From Aphis gossypii (lineage: Eukaryota > Arthropoda > Insecta > Hemiptera > Aphididae): a stretch of DNA of 64,000 bases. The DNA is taken from NCBI RefSeq assembly GCF_020184175.1, contig NW_026083053.1:62001-126000 (forward strand), read 5' to 3'. The translations under genes and the position numbers were made by a program. Below are positions 45,601 to 57,469 of the stretch, in pieces. The notes under the pieces are model-generated. The model ran no database searches and had not been told where the DNA came from. It saw only the letters and a program-made list of their open reading frames with translations. The first letter of the stretch is position 1; every line of letters starts with the position of its first letter.

Positions 45601-46524
45601 TAACGTGGAAACTTAAGTTGAAAATGTATAGAATGTAATGTAAATAAATAAATACATACCTTCAATTTAGAAAACATAACACGAATATCACCACATATTT
45701 TAGCATTATCCATTAAAAGTGTTCTCTTTTTATCTCGTAACTTTTCGGCACCACCCTTCTTTCGTTTTCCATTAGAATCACGCATAATTAAAATTGCACA
45801 AAGCAAAAAACTAAATTTGAAATTGAATTTTAACACTAAATATAAAATAAAATGCACTATTGTAGTCTGTAACTGACTTGGTAACTCATTAACGCGTTCA
45901 CTGTCGACCGTATTATGCGTTAGCGCGCGCATAGCCGTTTCTTAAAGCCAGTCTTGAAAACATTGATAAAAACTGGGAAAAATATTCTATAAATAATTTT
46001 AAACATACCTAAATCCAATAATTTATTCCATTCAATTCTACACAATTATCAAAATACATACAAAAGATGATGCAACCACCAGATATTATTTATAGTGATG
46101 CATGGAAAAAATTTTCATTTTATATTTAAAGAATAAAATAAAGGAATTTGTTGTGTATCGTACAAACACTACGAACTCTTTTGGTCACTTATAGTAGTAA
46201 TAGTATAGTATAGTATAGTATTATATTCTTACTATAGTACGAATGTACAAATAAGTATCAAAATAATACCTCCATATTTAATTTTTCTTATTATACAAAA
46301 ATATAATTTATTTTTGTAATAATTATTTAGTAAGTTAAGTGGCCCTTATAAGAACCGACCCATCGGGAAGATTCCCGATTTCCCGATAGGCCAATCCACC
46401 CCTGATTATACATACAGTATACAGTATACACATACAGTTCTACAGTCTATCCGCAGCCGTCGTAGTCAACTCGTGTTATATACAATTTTATAGTTAAATT
46501 TTACTGGATATTATTTAATTTAAA

Positions 46525-48071
46525 ATGCCGAAAATTAGTAGTAGTCATTGTTCTAAAATAAAGTGTTGGATCGAAAAATATCCAGAATTAAAAGCAGAAG
46601 GCAAAATTATATTTTGCACGTCTTGCAATAAGGCTATTGGTTGTGAACGTAAATCACAAGTTGATGCACACTGTAATTCAAGTACGTACCTACGATAACA
46701 CTAATTGTCTGCTGTAATTAATAATTATTAACATTTTTTTTTATTGTTTTTGTTGTGATCAGCTGTGCATCAACAAATGACTGCTGCTAAAAAAAATAAG
46801 CGTAATCCGGTGCAAATGTTAATACCTGAAACCACATCAGCCATGGCTAGTCGAAATGAATTTTTAACAGACATGTGTTATGCCATGGTAGCCACAAATA
46901 TTCCTTTCAATAAACTTCAGTCGACACCATTTAAGAATTTTTTACAAAAATATGTTAATCAGAATATTCCAGATGAAAGTACGTTACGAAAAAATTACTT
47001 AAAAATATGTTTTGAATCTACTCTTAAAAAAATACGGGAAAAATTAGCTAACAATTTCATTTACATTATGGTAGACGAAACGACTGATTCTAGAGGGCTG
47101 TATATTTGTAGTCTAATTGTTGGAATACTTCATCCAGAAATAATACCTACTTCATTCCTAATTTCTTGCAAAGAATTGAAAAAAAAATTATGAAACGGTT
47201 TCTCGATTTGTGAATGATAGTTTAATGGAATTTTTTGGAGACACGTTATTTCAAGACAAAATTCTGCTGTTTATTAGCGATGCGGCGCCATATATGATAA
47301 AAACTGGAGGAGCATTAAAAATATTTTATTCTAATATGATTCATATAACTTGTGTTGCCCATGGCTTAAACCGTGTAGCCGAAAAAGTTAGAGACATTTT
47401 CCCGGGTATAAATAAACTAGTAAATAATGGAAAAAAAATGTTTTTAAAAGCACCTCATCGTATTACTGCTTATAAAAATTTTATGGACTGTCGCCTTCCT
47501 CCAGAACCTGTAATAACAAGGTGGGGAACATGGTTGGAAGCTGCTTTGTTTTACTCTGAAAATTTCAGTAAATTAAAGAATTGGTATTTAATATAGAAGA
47601 TGACGCCCAATCTGTCAAAAAGTAAAATCCATTTTGAGTACTACATCAATTATATCTGATTTAACATTTATTCGATCACATTTGTCCGAGTTGCCAAATT
47701 CAATTACAAAACTGGAAAAACAAAATTCAACTTTAAATTATCAAATAAATGTAGTTGAAACAGTAAGAGATGGACTTAAGACAATTGAAAATGAAAAGGG
47801 ACAAATACTATATGAAATATTCAAATCAGTATTTGATAAAAATCCCGGATACAATATTTTAAAACTGTACAACAATTCAATAAATGGAAATGATGTAGAT
47901 TTAAAAGAAGATCCTGCTATTATAAGCTGCTACAAACAATGCCCGATAACAAGTGTCGACGTAGAACGTGTATTTTCGCAGTTAAAACATATATTGAGTG
48001 ACAGAAGACATAATTTTAAAGAAAAAAACTTGGAAATGTACATGATTATAAATTTTAATCAAATATTGTAA
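46525..48071 (+). pseudogene. hAT-B transposase (CGGBP1-like hAT)
   Basis: Exon 1 (46525-46681) starts at ATG and has a BED-type finger (CTSCNKAIGC and a later His). A gtacgt donor and a cag acceptor (46760-46762) join it in phase to exon 2 (46763 on). Exon 2 shows FIYIMVDETTDSRG (first Asp), then after a frameshift near 47190 FISDAAPYMIKTG (second Asp), THVAHGLNR-like CVAHGLNRVA, VITRWGTWLEAA, and after a frameshift near 47600 the C-terminal TSVDVERVFSQLKHIL dimerisation motif. The stop is at 48071. The catalytic residues are present; the frameshifts make it dead. hAT-C lies upstream, in its 5' region. Confidence 0.85.
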
Positions 48072-48269
48072 AGTGAGTTATATACATATTGTCAGTTTAT
48101 TATTATTTTAATCAATTATTGTAAAGTCAGTTATTAGTTATTCTTATTACTTATTAAAATTAAAATTTGAAGTACCTATAATAAAATTTTGTTTTTGCAC
48201 GTTTTTGCACATTCTAACATTTTAATTGCACATTTCTTAGATTTTAGCTGCACAAAAATCCGGTCTTTA

Positions 48270-49526
48270 TACATAAGCAACGTTTAATAAAGTTATCACA
48301 GTTAATTGCTTTCCCATTTTCTTTTAAATGTTTTATATGTTCTTTAACAGCCAAGGGTATAAATTTTTCTGTTATTCTACCTTTTAGATTAGTCAAAATA
48401 TTTTCAATTATATTTATTATTTCACAGATTGAATTGTTCTCATTTTCTATTTTTTCCAATCTGTTATGAAAAGTACTCATCAAAGAATGTACAAAAAGTA
48501 AAAATGGTTCACTAAAGTCATTTTCAAAAAAGTTTAATAGTGCTTTAGGTGTTTGGTCTTGTGATACAAAATATGATTTTAATGCAGGGAATATTTGCAA
48601 AATTCTGTTATTTGCAGGAAATAAACTTAACCATCTTGTCTCGCTATGATACAATAATTCTCTGTATGTAATATCTGTAAATTCACAAAAGTCTTTCAGT
48701 GATTCTGTTCTAACTGTGTAAATAGAAAAATAGTTGTAAATTTTAAGAATTATTGATTCAATATCAAACATATCAAATTGATCCACACCATGATTTATAG
48801 CATTGTGTAAAATATGAGCAGGACAACCAACACCAAGCAAATTTTTATTGACACTAGATTTAAGTTTTGTAAATATGTTTTGACCAGATATACGATTAAT
48901 GCCTCCAAAATTGGTGTTAGTGTTATCTCCAACAAATGCAATACATTTACTTTGTATGTTATTTTTATTCAGTGATTCCAACAACAATTCATTGACAGTA
49001 TCTGAAGTTTCATTTTTTGTTTTTTGAGATCAATAAGTTTAACATTAATTCCACCATTCAAATAATCATAGTATTGAATAAGTATTGGAAACATTTGTGT
49101 TACCATGATACTTGCATCTGTAGCAATACTAATAAAAGGTATGGATTTTAAACATTCAATTACAACTTTCAAAGAATGTGGCGCCAGTACATTATTTACA
49201 ATTGCTTCCGTTTTAGTTCGTGCACAACTAATTTTTTTAGCAGTATTAGAGTCATCAAACATACTACGTAAGATTACAGGCGTACAATCCATAAATCGAT
49301 AACTATGATGATGTACAACAGTATGAAATGCAAGTGTACCCTCCACTGCACTAACTTTCAAAATTTCAGGTGTATTTTTATTAATAACAAAATTATCTAA
49401 ATTGACAGATGATGAAACCGCAGAACTAGCTATTCTTGACTTATGTATAGTTGTGTCTAAATGAGCTTTTAAATCATAAGACCCTGACAAAAATGTAATA
49501 TTAATATTAAGCATATTAATGAATTT
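48270..49526 (-). pseudogene. hAT-A transposase, catalytic part
   Basis: After the LINE the protein continues with a finger-like YDLKAHLDTTIHKS, then FISIATDASIMV (first Asp), FVGDNTNTNFGG (second Asp), GCPAHILHNA and ETRWLSLFPA, all in the order known for hAT transposases. A frameshift near 48975-49020 splits it into 49526-48969 and 48987-48270. It is cut by hAT-B at the 8-bp duplication TACATAAG and continues at 38913. It encoded the cut-and-paste enzyme of hAT-A and is dead. Confidence 0.85.
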
Positions 49527-51791
49527 CATCATCATCATTTCATCATTTCCAGCTTTAAAGACCATTAAGGCCCATTGCTGCAAAACAAATCTCCTTCCAT
49601 CTGTCTCTGTTCATAGCCACTTCAATAATATTTTCTATCCCAAGTTGATTTAGTTCTTTTTTATTTTTGTCCATCCATCACTGTTTTGGTCTTCCAATCG
49701 GCCTTCTTCCCTGAGGAATCCATCTTAGTACAGCATTTGCTATTGACTTAGCCCTTAGTACATGTCCAAGCCACTTCAGTCTTTTGTGGCGTATTTCCGC
49801 TATTATGTCTGGTTTTCCGAATAACTCCTGTAATTCTCTGTTAGATCTTATTTCGTATGTTTGGTCTTCATTTCTTTTTGGTCCGTAAATCTTCCTAAGG
49901 AATTTCCTCTCCATGATAGCTAGTCTATTCTCATCCCCTTGGGTCGTAGGCCATGTCTCACATGCATACATTATCACTGGTCTAGCTAGTACCATATAGA
50001 GTCGTTCTTTTGATTTTTTGGACAGTAGCTTCGACCCCAATAACCCCGAGATGGCGTAAAAACATTTGTTTCCTGATGTCATGCGTTTTTTTATTTCTTC
50101 GTGGTTGTCATTTGTGCTACTTAGGTTAGTGCCTAAATATTTAAAATCATCTACCTCCTCAAACATATATTCTCCGACCTGTATTCCAGTTGCATTTCGT
50201 CTCTGATCTTTGTTCCTACCTATTCGCATGTATTTTGTTTTAGTCTCGTTAATGTTAAGTCCCCGTTTGTTTGCACTTCGTATCAGTAATTCCGTTGCTT
50301 TTTTGATGTCCTGCTCGCTTTCGCCTAATATTACCACGTCGTCTGCATATGCTAGTAATGGAAGGTTTTGGCCGCAGTTAATTCCTAGGTATTCTTCTTG
50401 TACTTCCCTTATTGCCATCTCTAGTACTATGTTAAATAGTATTGGTGACAGTGCGTCACCTTGTTTTAATCCTGTTGTTGTTTGGAATTCTTCTGATTTC
50501 TCGTGACCAAATTTGACTGCGCATCTTTCTATGCTCACTCTTATCATCGATATTAGTTTGGAGGGGACTCCTAATAGCTTTAAGCTTCTCCATATTTCTG
50601 TTCTTTGTACTGAATCGTATGCCTGTTTAAAGTCTATAAAGATTAAATGTAGCGGTCTGTTGAACTCGTAGTACTTTTCTATTATTTGTTTAAGCGTGAA
50701 AATATGATCTATTGTTGATCTGCCTGACATGAAACCACTCTGATATTCTCCTATGATATTATTGGCGTATGGTCTTAATCGGTTTAGTAGAGTGTTCGAT
50801 AAAATCTTATATGCCGTGTTGAGTAAAGATATTCCCCTATAATTCTTTACATTCATGGGGTCCCCTTTTTTATATATGGGGCATATTATCGACAGGTTCC
50901 ATTCCGATGGAATTTTTTCAGTTTTCCATATTTCTTTTAGTAGGTACCATATTTCCTGCATTAGCTTTTGTCCACCGTTCTTCAGGAGTTCAGATATGAT
51001 CGAGTCATCTCCTGGTGCCTTGTTATTTTTAAGCATTTTAATGGCCACTTCTATTTCTTCTTTACTTGGTATTTTATCCTCTGGTTCTGCAGTTAGGTAT
51101 GTAATATTTTCTTCGGTTGTATCCACTGTTTTTCCCAATAGCTGTTTAAACGCCTCTCTGAATTCTTCCACAATCTTTTTTTCTTCTGTGATCAGTACGT
51201 TATTGCTATCCTTCATTATCATAGTTCTTGGTTTACGTTTTTTCGTTAGTTCATTTGTTATACCAAAAAAGGTGTGGGAATTCAGGTATTCCTCTTCAAT
51301 GGTTTTTATTTTTTGTTCTTCCCAGATTCTTTTTTCCCTTCTTATTATCTGTTTGCATGCTCTTTGTTTTTGTGCCCATATTTGCAATTTTTCTTCAGTG
51401 TTAGATCTCAATACTTCAATTCTTGCTTTGTCTCTATCTTCTATCGCCTTCTTACAGTTATCATTGAACCATTTATTTTGTTTTCTCCTGGGTCTAGTCC
51501 AATTGTTTCTTCCGCTGTTGTTTTAATAATGGTTCTTAGATTTTCCCATTTCTTTTGAATGTCTTGTGACTGTTCTACAGTATTTAACTTAGTCATCATT
51601 ATTTGTTTGTATTTTCTTACGATGCTTTCCTTTTTCATGTTTTCTATGTTCAATTTTGTTTTATCTCTAGGCTTCTGCGTCCATTGTCTTGGTAGTTTTA
51701 ATCGGAGTGTCGTTTTAACTAGAAAGTGGTCTGAGTGGGCTCCTACCCCCCTGTAACTTCTTACATCCTGAATCCAATGTTTTAAATGTTG
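49527..51791 (-). mobile_element. 5'-truncated LINE inside hAT-A
   Basis: It is flanked by the 13-bp direct repeat TATTAATGAATTT (49514-49526, 51792-51804). On the minus strand it begins inside the endonuclease domain and ends in a GAT/ATG-rich tail (about 49527-49550). 5' truncation, a simple 3' tail and a variable target duplication are the marks of target-primed reverse transcription. Confidence 0.93.
49567..51791 (-). pseudogene. LINE endonuclease end and reverse transcriptase
   Basis: The first part (51791-51441) has the end of an APE-type endonuclease (SYRGVGAHSDHFLV with the SDH motif). The RT frame (51411-49678) holds NYRGISLLNTAYKILS, FIDFKQAYDSV (catalytic Asp), TTGLKQGDALSP and YADDVVIL, then a C-terminal segment with HKRLKWLGHVLR and GRRPIGRPK. 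A tga at 49675-49677 interrupts the C-terminus, which runs on to about 49567. A frameshift separates the endonuclease and RT frames near 51420. The clade is not settled. The RT core is long and otherwise open, so the copy is fairly young. Confidence 0.9.
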
Positions 51792-51963
51792 TATTAATGA
51801 ATTTAAAATATATAAATCTGTTGTTGGAAAACATACCTTTATTTGCAACTGAAACATAACAATCACAGATGATGCATTTGGCTTCGCTAACGTCATGGCC
51901 ATCAACAAAACATTTATACAATTTTTTTAGTCGATCATAGAAGATACATTTACTTTTTGGCAT
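51792..51963 (-). pseudogene. hAT-A transposase, N-terminal BED-like finger
   Basis: The frame starts at the ATG at 51963 (MPKSKCIFYDRLKKL) and has a Cys pair in CIICDCY, typical of a short zinc finger at the hAT N-terminus. It is cut at 51792, the target duplication of the LINE, and continues at 49526. Confidence 0.75.
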
Positions 51964-52607
51964 TTTTAAAAATTAATAATAATGACTATGTATAGGTATT
52001 AACTATTAGCAATTTTATTAAAAAATCTTGGTTAATAAATATATTTTGTAAAATATGGGATTATTATTAATTATCTTGTTTTAGTCTTATCATTGTATTA
52101 GGAAAGTCCATTTATTTTGTTCAAATGTTTTTATATTTTATAGCATAATATTTCAATTCTATAGTTAGTTCTATTATTACTATACTATATTCAATATTGT
52201 GATAAAGATAATATTAAAGAAAGTTCTTCCACAGAATAATTCTTCTAAATCTTATCACAATATCATATCATTAATCACCACAATATACTATCTACAGCAC
52301 AGATATATAATAATTAATATTTGTGATCTACGGCCACGGACTAAGATATCTTAGTCGGTGTCTACGGCAACCTATAATCATAATGTTATCTATAACCACG
52401 AGTATTACCTTATAATATTTTATTACCACATCTAAAAATTATTTAAAAAAAAATACAAAATCATAATTTTTCCCACTGAAGTACTGAATACAAAATATAT
52501 GTTAAAAAGGAGGACATTTTGACTTTTTATTTAAAAGAGCCCGGACAAACGAGGACATTCATAAAAAGAGGACAAATCCTCGTAAAAGAGAACGTCTGGT
52601 TACCCTA

Positions 52608-53005
52608 TCTTTATTGCATATAAATAAAATACATGTAACAAACAAAATAAGTGGCTGAGTGTCGTGAAAGTGCTCAGTTGTTGATAGCTTTGGTACATCT
52701 GCCGTTGCTGGTCTTCGGGCTCCCTTATTATATTGTGGTGTGTCTCTTGTTTACGTCGAGTTGCCGCCTTCTGGGTGAAACCAGGTGTCCTTGTAGTTGT
52801 TGTTGCAAATTCGGACACGAATTTGAGAATGTGCAATAACATCTCAAATGCATCATTAGTGCACTGTAAATATTGGTGCGCTTACTATCCCGACACGTGT
52901 CATGATCACAGTAGCATTCGCATTACCCTCGACACGAGGTATGGTCATACTAACTTAGCCTTGTAATCTCGTAGATATCTTATAGATATATCATAGCCCA
53001 TAACA
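52608..53005 (-). repeat. Truncated LTR copy of second gypsy element
   Basis: The 398 bases match 6356-6752 closely, in the same orientation, beginning TGTTATGGGC on the minus strand at 53005. The last 73 bases of the LTR are absent: likeness stops exactly at the end of hAT-A (52607). Confidence 0.92.
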
Positions 53006-53335
53006 GATAATACGACTGTAGATAACAAAATGGTTATCTTGTTATCTGTTGTATGTTTGCAGTGTCCTTGGTCAGGGGTCAGCTTGGTTACTCCATAAAA
53101 CAACGGTTAGATAGAAGCTAGATTTAATTTATGTGTTTGCTAACACATAGAATTGTTTAAAATTTATTTTCATGTTTCACATGGTTAACTTTCACTAAAC
53201 ATCAGTAAAATACTGAAATGTACGTTCTGTTTCTGTACTTCTGTCTTCTGTTAATTGTAATTGTTATTCAATATCAAATTGAATTTCTTTTCTAGAATTT
53301 TTCATCTGACATCCGTTATTTTATAAGTTATAAAA
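53006..53335 (+). other. Upstream region of DUF4806-like gene
   Basis: No gene is seen. It contains the inverted pair GATAACAAAATGGTTATC near 53022-53039. A promoter is expected here, but no clear TATA box or initiator was found. Confidence 0.4.
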
Positions 53336-55403
53336 ATGAGTATTGTGACCAACTATAGTTTAGAATTAGTCACTTTTCAGTATGTTCTTGTTGATTTTCC
53401 TGAAGACAAGAATGCATTAGCTTTAGTATGCACAAGTTGGATATTTTACTGCGAAGATTCATCTGTTTACAAATGTAAATGGCCAGGAAGCATAAATGCC
53501 AACAAGTTTGCTAAAAAACTTGTTAAACCATCGTTAAACTGGAACATATTTGTATGTAATATAAAACGGTTTTTTCGTAAGTATATACTTGTTATATTTA
53601 TATAATATAATATTACACATATTAGGTGTAATCGCCTGTCGGTGTAGCAACTGACAATTAGGTTAGGTTTTTATTTTTTGACCTAACATCAATACTACTT
53701 GAATAATTATATAGGTTTTATTTTATTTATCTCGTGGCTAGGTTTATAACACATAACATCAATTCAGCAAAATCAATATAATATATTAATATAAATAAAA
53801 GTATAACAAGTCATATAAAATCAACAAAAATAAGTAATGTATAATAAGTAAAAATTTAACGTTGTAACATAATAACATTTTCTAAATATTTCAAGCACAG
53901 TGAGATATAAGAAGGTACTTAGAATTTTTGTAACAAATTAAAATTGTCATATTTATTTTCTTACCATTGAACAATGAACAAACATACAAAACCATAAAAT
54001 CTGATCCCCGGTTGCTATTAGTTGGATTATAAATATTAATGGTATATACTATATACTATTATATACTATTAAATGAAATACCTTTAGGTACATATGAAGC
54101 TGGCAATGATAATTTAAAATCTTATACTTCTGATGAGTCATTTGTGGATCCAAATAAACGAAAACTGTTCCCCCACAAACGTTTTTGTTCAAGTTTGGAT
54201 GATCAGTTAATAGTTGGATTAGAAAAGAAAACTAAACACCTTGAAGCTTTTACTTTGCCACCTATGCCTTTATGTCAATCTAGTAAGTTTTGTGTGTGTT
54301 AATTAATGTACCTATATAAATTAAAGTTTTGAATTAATGTTCCGAATACTGGTAAGGTAGGTTAGCTGATTATTTAATTATTTTGTTTAAAATTTATACA
54401 GCTCAGAAAGTGCCTATCGAATCAACACTACTACATAGTGAAGTCATGATAAATAACTTAAATAGTTCACCTTCGATGTTCAATGATCACGACAGTAATG
54501 ATTCTTATACTACGCTTGTAGAAGATATAAGTTACCAGAACAAATCCTCAGAACAATCAAAAATAGGTAATTTTTTTATTTTTATTGAATTTTATAAGGC
54601 TTGGGATCTGTATACATGTTTACAACTTTGGAATTGTATAAGTTTGTAATTGGATTTTAATAATTTTTATTATTTGCAGCTACATTGAAAGATTCACCTG
54701 AAGTTCATTTAATTAATACCCAAGTAAATTCGCAATAGACTTTTGGAATTGATCAAGTCACTAACCTACTTAACGATGGTACATTATATTGTGTTTTATA
54801 TAATATGTTTGATGTTTGATCACTGCTAAGCTAGTATACTATAATTTATATATATTTTTATCTATTAAGTAGAAATACAACATTGTTTAAATCAACATCT
54901 GAAATCATAAAATAGTCACCATATTGCGGGCTTATTAACTTTTATATTATTACAAATTAGTTTCAGATCAGTACAGATTAATTCAAAACACATTACATGA
55001 AATTAAAGTAGATATTGTTGACATACAAAATCAAATTCAACATCAAGGTTTACTATTGAGATTAAACAATGGAAATATAGATGACTCACTTAAATTACCA
55101 TTCGAAACCGTTTCAGAATTGGATGAGTTTGAGTTGAATCTCAAAGTAGATGAACTTAATGAAAGTAGATTGATAAATATTTAATTTAACAAAATAGGTA
55201 AATAGTAAAATTCTATAAACAATTAATATTTTATCTACAGAAAAATTGTCTACTAAAAGTTGGACATGTTAAACAACCTCCAAAAACTGTTTACAATTTA
55301 TTAAAAAAAGTGATGACAAATAAAGTAGCTGAAACTTTTAATATTACTGGAAAAGGGAATAAGAATGGATTTGGAAAATATAAAATATCCCAAATAATAC
55401 AAA
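53336..55403 (+). pseudogene. DUF4806-like spliced gene, broken
   Basis: Exon 1 (53336-53576) starts at ATG with the VPSNWI-like pattern VCTSWIFYCEDSSVYKCKWP. Exon 2 (54088-54282), exon 3 (54402-54566), exon 4 (54680-54778), exon 5 (about 54961-55197) and exon 6 (55241-55403) have gt/ag borders, and exons 1-4 join in phase. Exon 5 has a short coiled coil and LPFETVSELDEFELNLK. Exon 6 has KVMTNKVAETFNITGKGNKN, the DUF4806 core. A tag at 54736-54738 in exon 4 and a frameshift near 55180 break the frame, and the last exon is not found. The role of DUF4806 proteins is unknown. They are often multicopy in aphids and may travel with transposons. Confidence 0.65.
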
Positions 55404-56118
55404 GTGAGTTGATATATTTTACTTATTAAATATTTTTACCTATATTAGAAAATAAATATATGTATACTCAATAATGTTTAATAATTATTAAGTGTGTCTC
55501 TTAAGAGACAGTAGTGTATAGGAAAAGAGTGTTCTTTATATAGCTAGGACCCATACTGAAATTTCAGGTTCAATTAAAACATTATATGTATACATATAGG
55601 TACTATATTTCACATAACTGTACCCTGTCCATACTTTTAAGGACATAATTTTGTCTTTATGTAAAGGATTTTCGTTCACTGTTCTCTATTTTTGAGGGAG
55701 TAACCAGGATAATGTTAGATTATTATAATGTACTAAATACCATGACAAAAAAGATAGGTAAATATATAATATAATAATAATTAAATAATTTAACGGCCAA
55801 TAAAAGTAGGCGAACCATGAACCTATAGCTGGGAAGGGTGGAATGCGCTAACCGTACCAAAGCTCGTATTTTGCTGAAATGCCTATATTTTTTGTTATGC
55901 TAAATACTAACTAATATAAATGCAACTGTCAATATTTAAAATAAATAAATAAATAATTTTACATAATATTTATAATATATAATGATAAAAATTTACATCT
56001 ATACATTATAACCACCTGGTCTCTTCAATAATTTCTAGTTGATATGCTATAACTTTAGTGGTAAATTAGCCCATAGTGAAAACAATTTCTATATATACCA
56101 CTAATATTAGTTATTATA
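55404..56118. other. Stretch without recognised genes
   Basis: AT-rich sequence with a short palindrome around CTCTTAAGAGA (55498-55508). I see no coding pattern. Confidence 0.55.
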
Positions 56119-56269
56119 CTCCGTACCACGAGAGAACGCATACGGCGGCCGACCAAAATTGGTTCTTCTGCGCATCCCCAAACGTTACTCTGCCATAGGG
56201 AAACCGGTTTCGATAGCAGAGAGACGCGGGAGGATGCGCGAGTCGTATGCGTTCTCTCGTGGTACGGAG
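56119..56269. mobile_element. 151-bp GC-rich MITE
   Basis: TIRs CTCCGTACCACGAGAGAACG and its inverse extend over 26 bases (56119-56144, 56244-56269). TATA flanks both ends. GC content is far above the surroundings. Frames over it are chance. Confidence 0.9.
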
Positions 56270-56672
56270 TATAGGTTAAAGTTAAGATTGTGTATTTTAC
56301 GGTATAATAATTACTTACTTTTTCATTTTTTAGATGTACTTTATTCCTTACAGGGTACAACCGAAGTTGATTATTTGAATTTCTTAGGAATATAGTTGCG
56401 TCAAGCCAATAACCGTGGGGCTAACTAATCATTTAATTCATATTATGTGTATTAAGTATATCTACTAACCTAACCTAAGACTAGTTAGTTATTTTTTATT
56501 TTATATATTATCATATTATTAATATTAACTTAATGTGATGAAAACTATTTAATATTTACACCGAAGATTGGTTAATTGTTATTTTTATTTTTTTTTTATA
56601 TTATCATGTTATTAATAAATAATTAATAAAAGGTACTAAAGGTATTTTCATTATTTTTTTTTCTTTATATAG

Positions 56673-56796
56673 CAAAATTTAAAAACTTCTTTGAGAAAAT
56701 TAATCAAAACTCAAGAATTGACACAATATTATAAAAATGAAACACTTGCTAAATTTAACAGGTTTTTAAAAAACATCACTAATATAAATAGTTGAC
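56673..56796 (+). pseudogene. Exon-like open stretch of unknown origin
   Basis: After a tatag acceptor the frame reads LKTSLRKLIKTQELTQYYKN to a tga near 56796, about 40 residues. It could be the last exon of the DUF4806-like gene or the end of another repeat; the phase does not fit exon 6 well. Confidence 0.3.
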
Positions 56797-56808
56797 ATGA
56801 CATTATAA

Positions 56809-57010
56809 CATTTATTGAATGTTTATTAAACATATTTTATATATAGTTAATATACAGATATTCAATGTTGATTAAATATATTTTATACATGGATATAATA
56901 CAGATATTCAGTGTTGATTAAACATATTTTATACATGGTTATTATATAGATGTTCAATGTTGATCAACTGTATATTAGACATGGTTATTAAACAGATATT
57001 CAAATTTTAA
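56809..57010 (+). repeat. 46-bp minisatellite
   Basis: CAGATATTCAATGTTGATTA-type units start at 56855, 56901, 56947 and 56993, an exact 46-base period. A less regular unit precedes them. Confidence 0.9.
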
Positions 57011-57469
57011 TAAACGTTTAGAAATCCATGTCTAATAAATGTATATTATGCTTACAAGTAAACCACTTCTAAATACGTTATCCACGGTTTATCGTGGAGA
57101 CTCAAACATTTAATAAACGTTTAATAAACTGATTTTTGCACACTGGGTAGTCATATCATGTGTTTTTGAGTGAAAACCCGTTTTTATAGTTGTAGTATTA
57201 TTAATAGGTGTATGATATATTTTAATAAATACTTTTTCTTAAATTAATTTATTTTTCAAAAATATTTATATAATACAGTTTTTATCAATTATCCAATAGT
57301 TTTAAATAATTGACTCATGACGTTTTTGCAATCATCGATTCGTATACATATAATATTATATTATATTAGTACCTATGTCAAGAATTTCCTCATGTATAAG
57401 AATAATTTTTTTCGTTTATCAAGTTGTGTAGTGTGTATGTACATTGTTCGTTTTATGAATACAGCAATT

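Larger units (their letters stand above)
39816..45784 (-). pseudogene. hAT-C transposase with TTF-type zinc finger, spliced
   Basis: Exon 1 is 45784-45654 (Lys/Arg-rich, ending at a gtatgt donor). A small acidic exon is present twice (about 42756-42675 and 42555-42473). The main part (42304-40070) has a TTF-type finger (FNCKKVFYK and CTVCLAFG), VELDTTQDVA (first Asp), NATDGAASMQG (second Asp), CYSHVLNLVL and ETRWWAKEEA. After a short intron (40081-40013) the last exon has MACERSFSILKIIKTRLRN, the dimerisation motif, ending near 39816. Frameshifts lie near 41700, 40740 and 40480, mostly in A-runs. The 2.9-kb gap after exon 1 is an intron that took in a MITE and a mariner element. Confidence 0.85.
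39279..46404 (-). mobile_element. hAT-C, third level of the nest
   Basis: TIRs CAGGGGCGGATTGG (39279) and CCAATCCACCCCTG (ends 46404) pair with one mismatch. ATTATACA flanks both ends (39271-39278, 46405-46412), an 8-bp hAT duplication. It lies between the left TIR of hAT-B and its transposase gene. Confidence 0.95.
38914..48269 (+). mobile_element. hAT-B, second level of the nest
   Basis: TIRs TAAAGACCGGATT (38914) and AATCCGGTCTTTA (ends 48269) are exact inverse copies. TACATAAG flanks both ends (38906-38913, 48270-48277), the 8-bp duplication of hAT elements. GTGCAATT/TTGCACG motifs lie near both ends (38930-39070, 48195-48250). It interrupts the hAT-A transposase gene. Confidence 0.94.
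37878..52607 (-). mobile_element. hAT-A, outermost element of the nest
   Basis: TIRs TAGGGTGACCAGATGT (37878) and, on the minus strand, TAGGGTAACCAGACGT (52607) match at 14 of 16 bases. Both are followed inside by GAGGACATTT-type subterminal repeats (37910, 52505-52575). It codes a hAT transposase on the minus strand, split by a LINE and by hAT-B. No 8-bp target duplication is seen: the left flank reads TGTATACA and the right flank is LTR sequence starting TCTTTATT. Confidence 0.82.

Noticed and set aside
50855..51526. 223-residue plus-strand frame
   Set aside because: It is the antisense shadow of the LINE reverse transcriptase.
56055..56395. Overlapping frames on both strands
   Set aside because: They come from the GC-rich 151-bp MITE.
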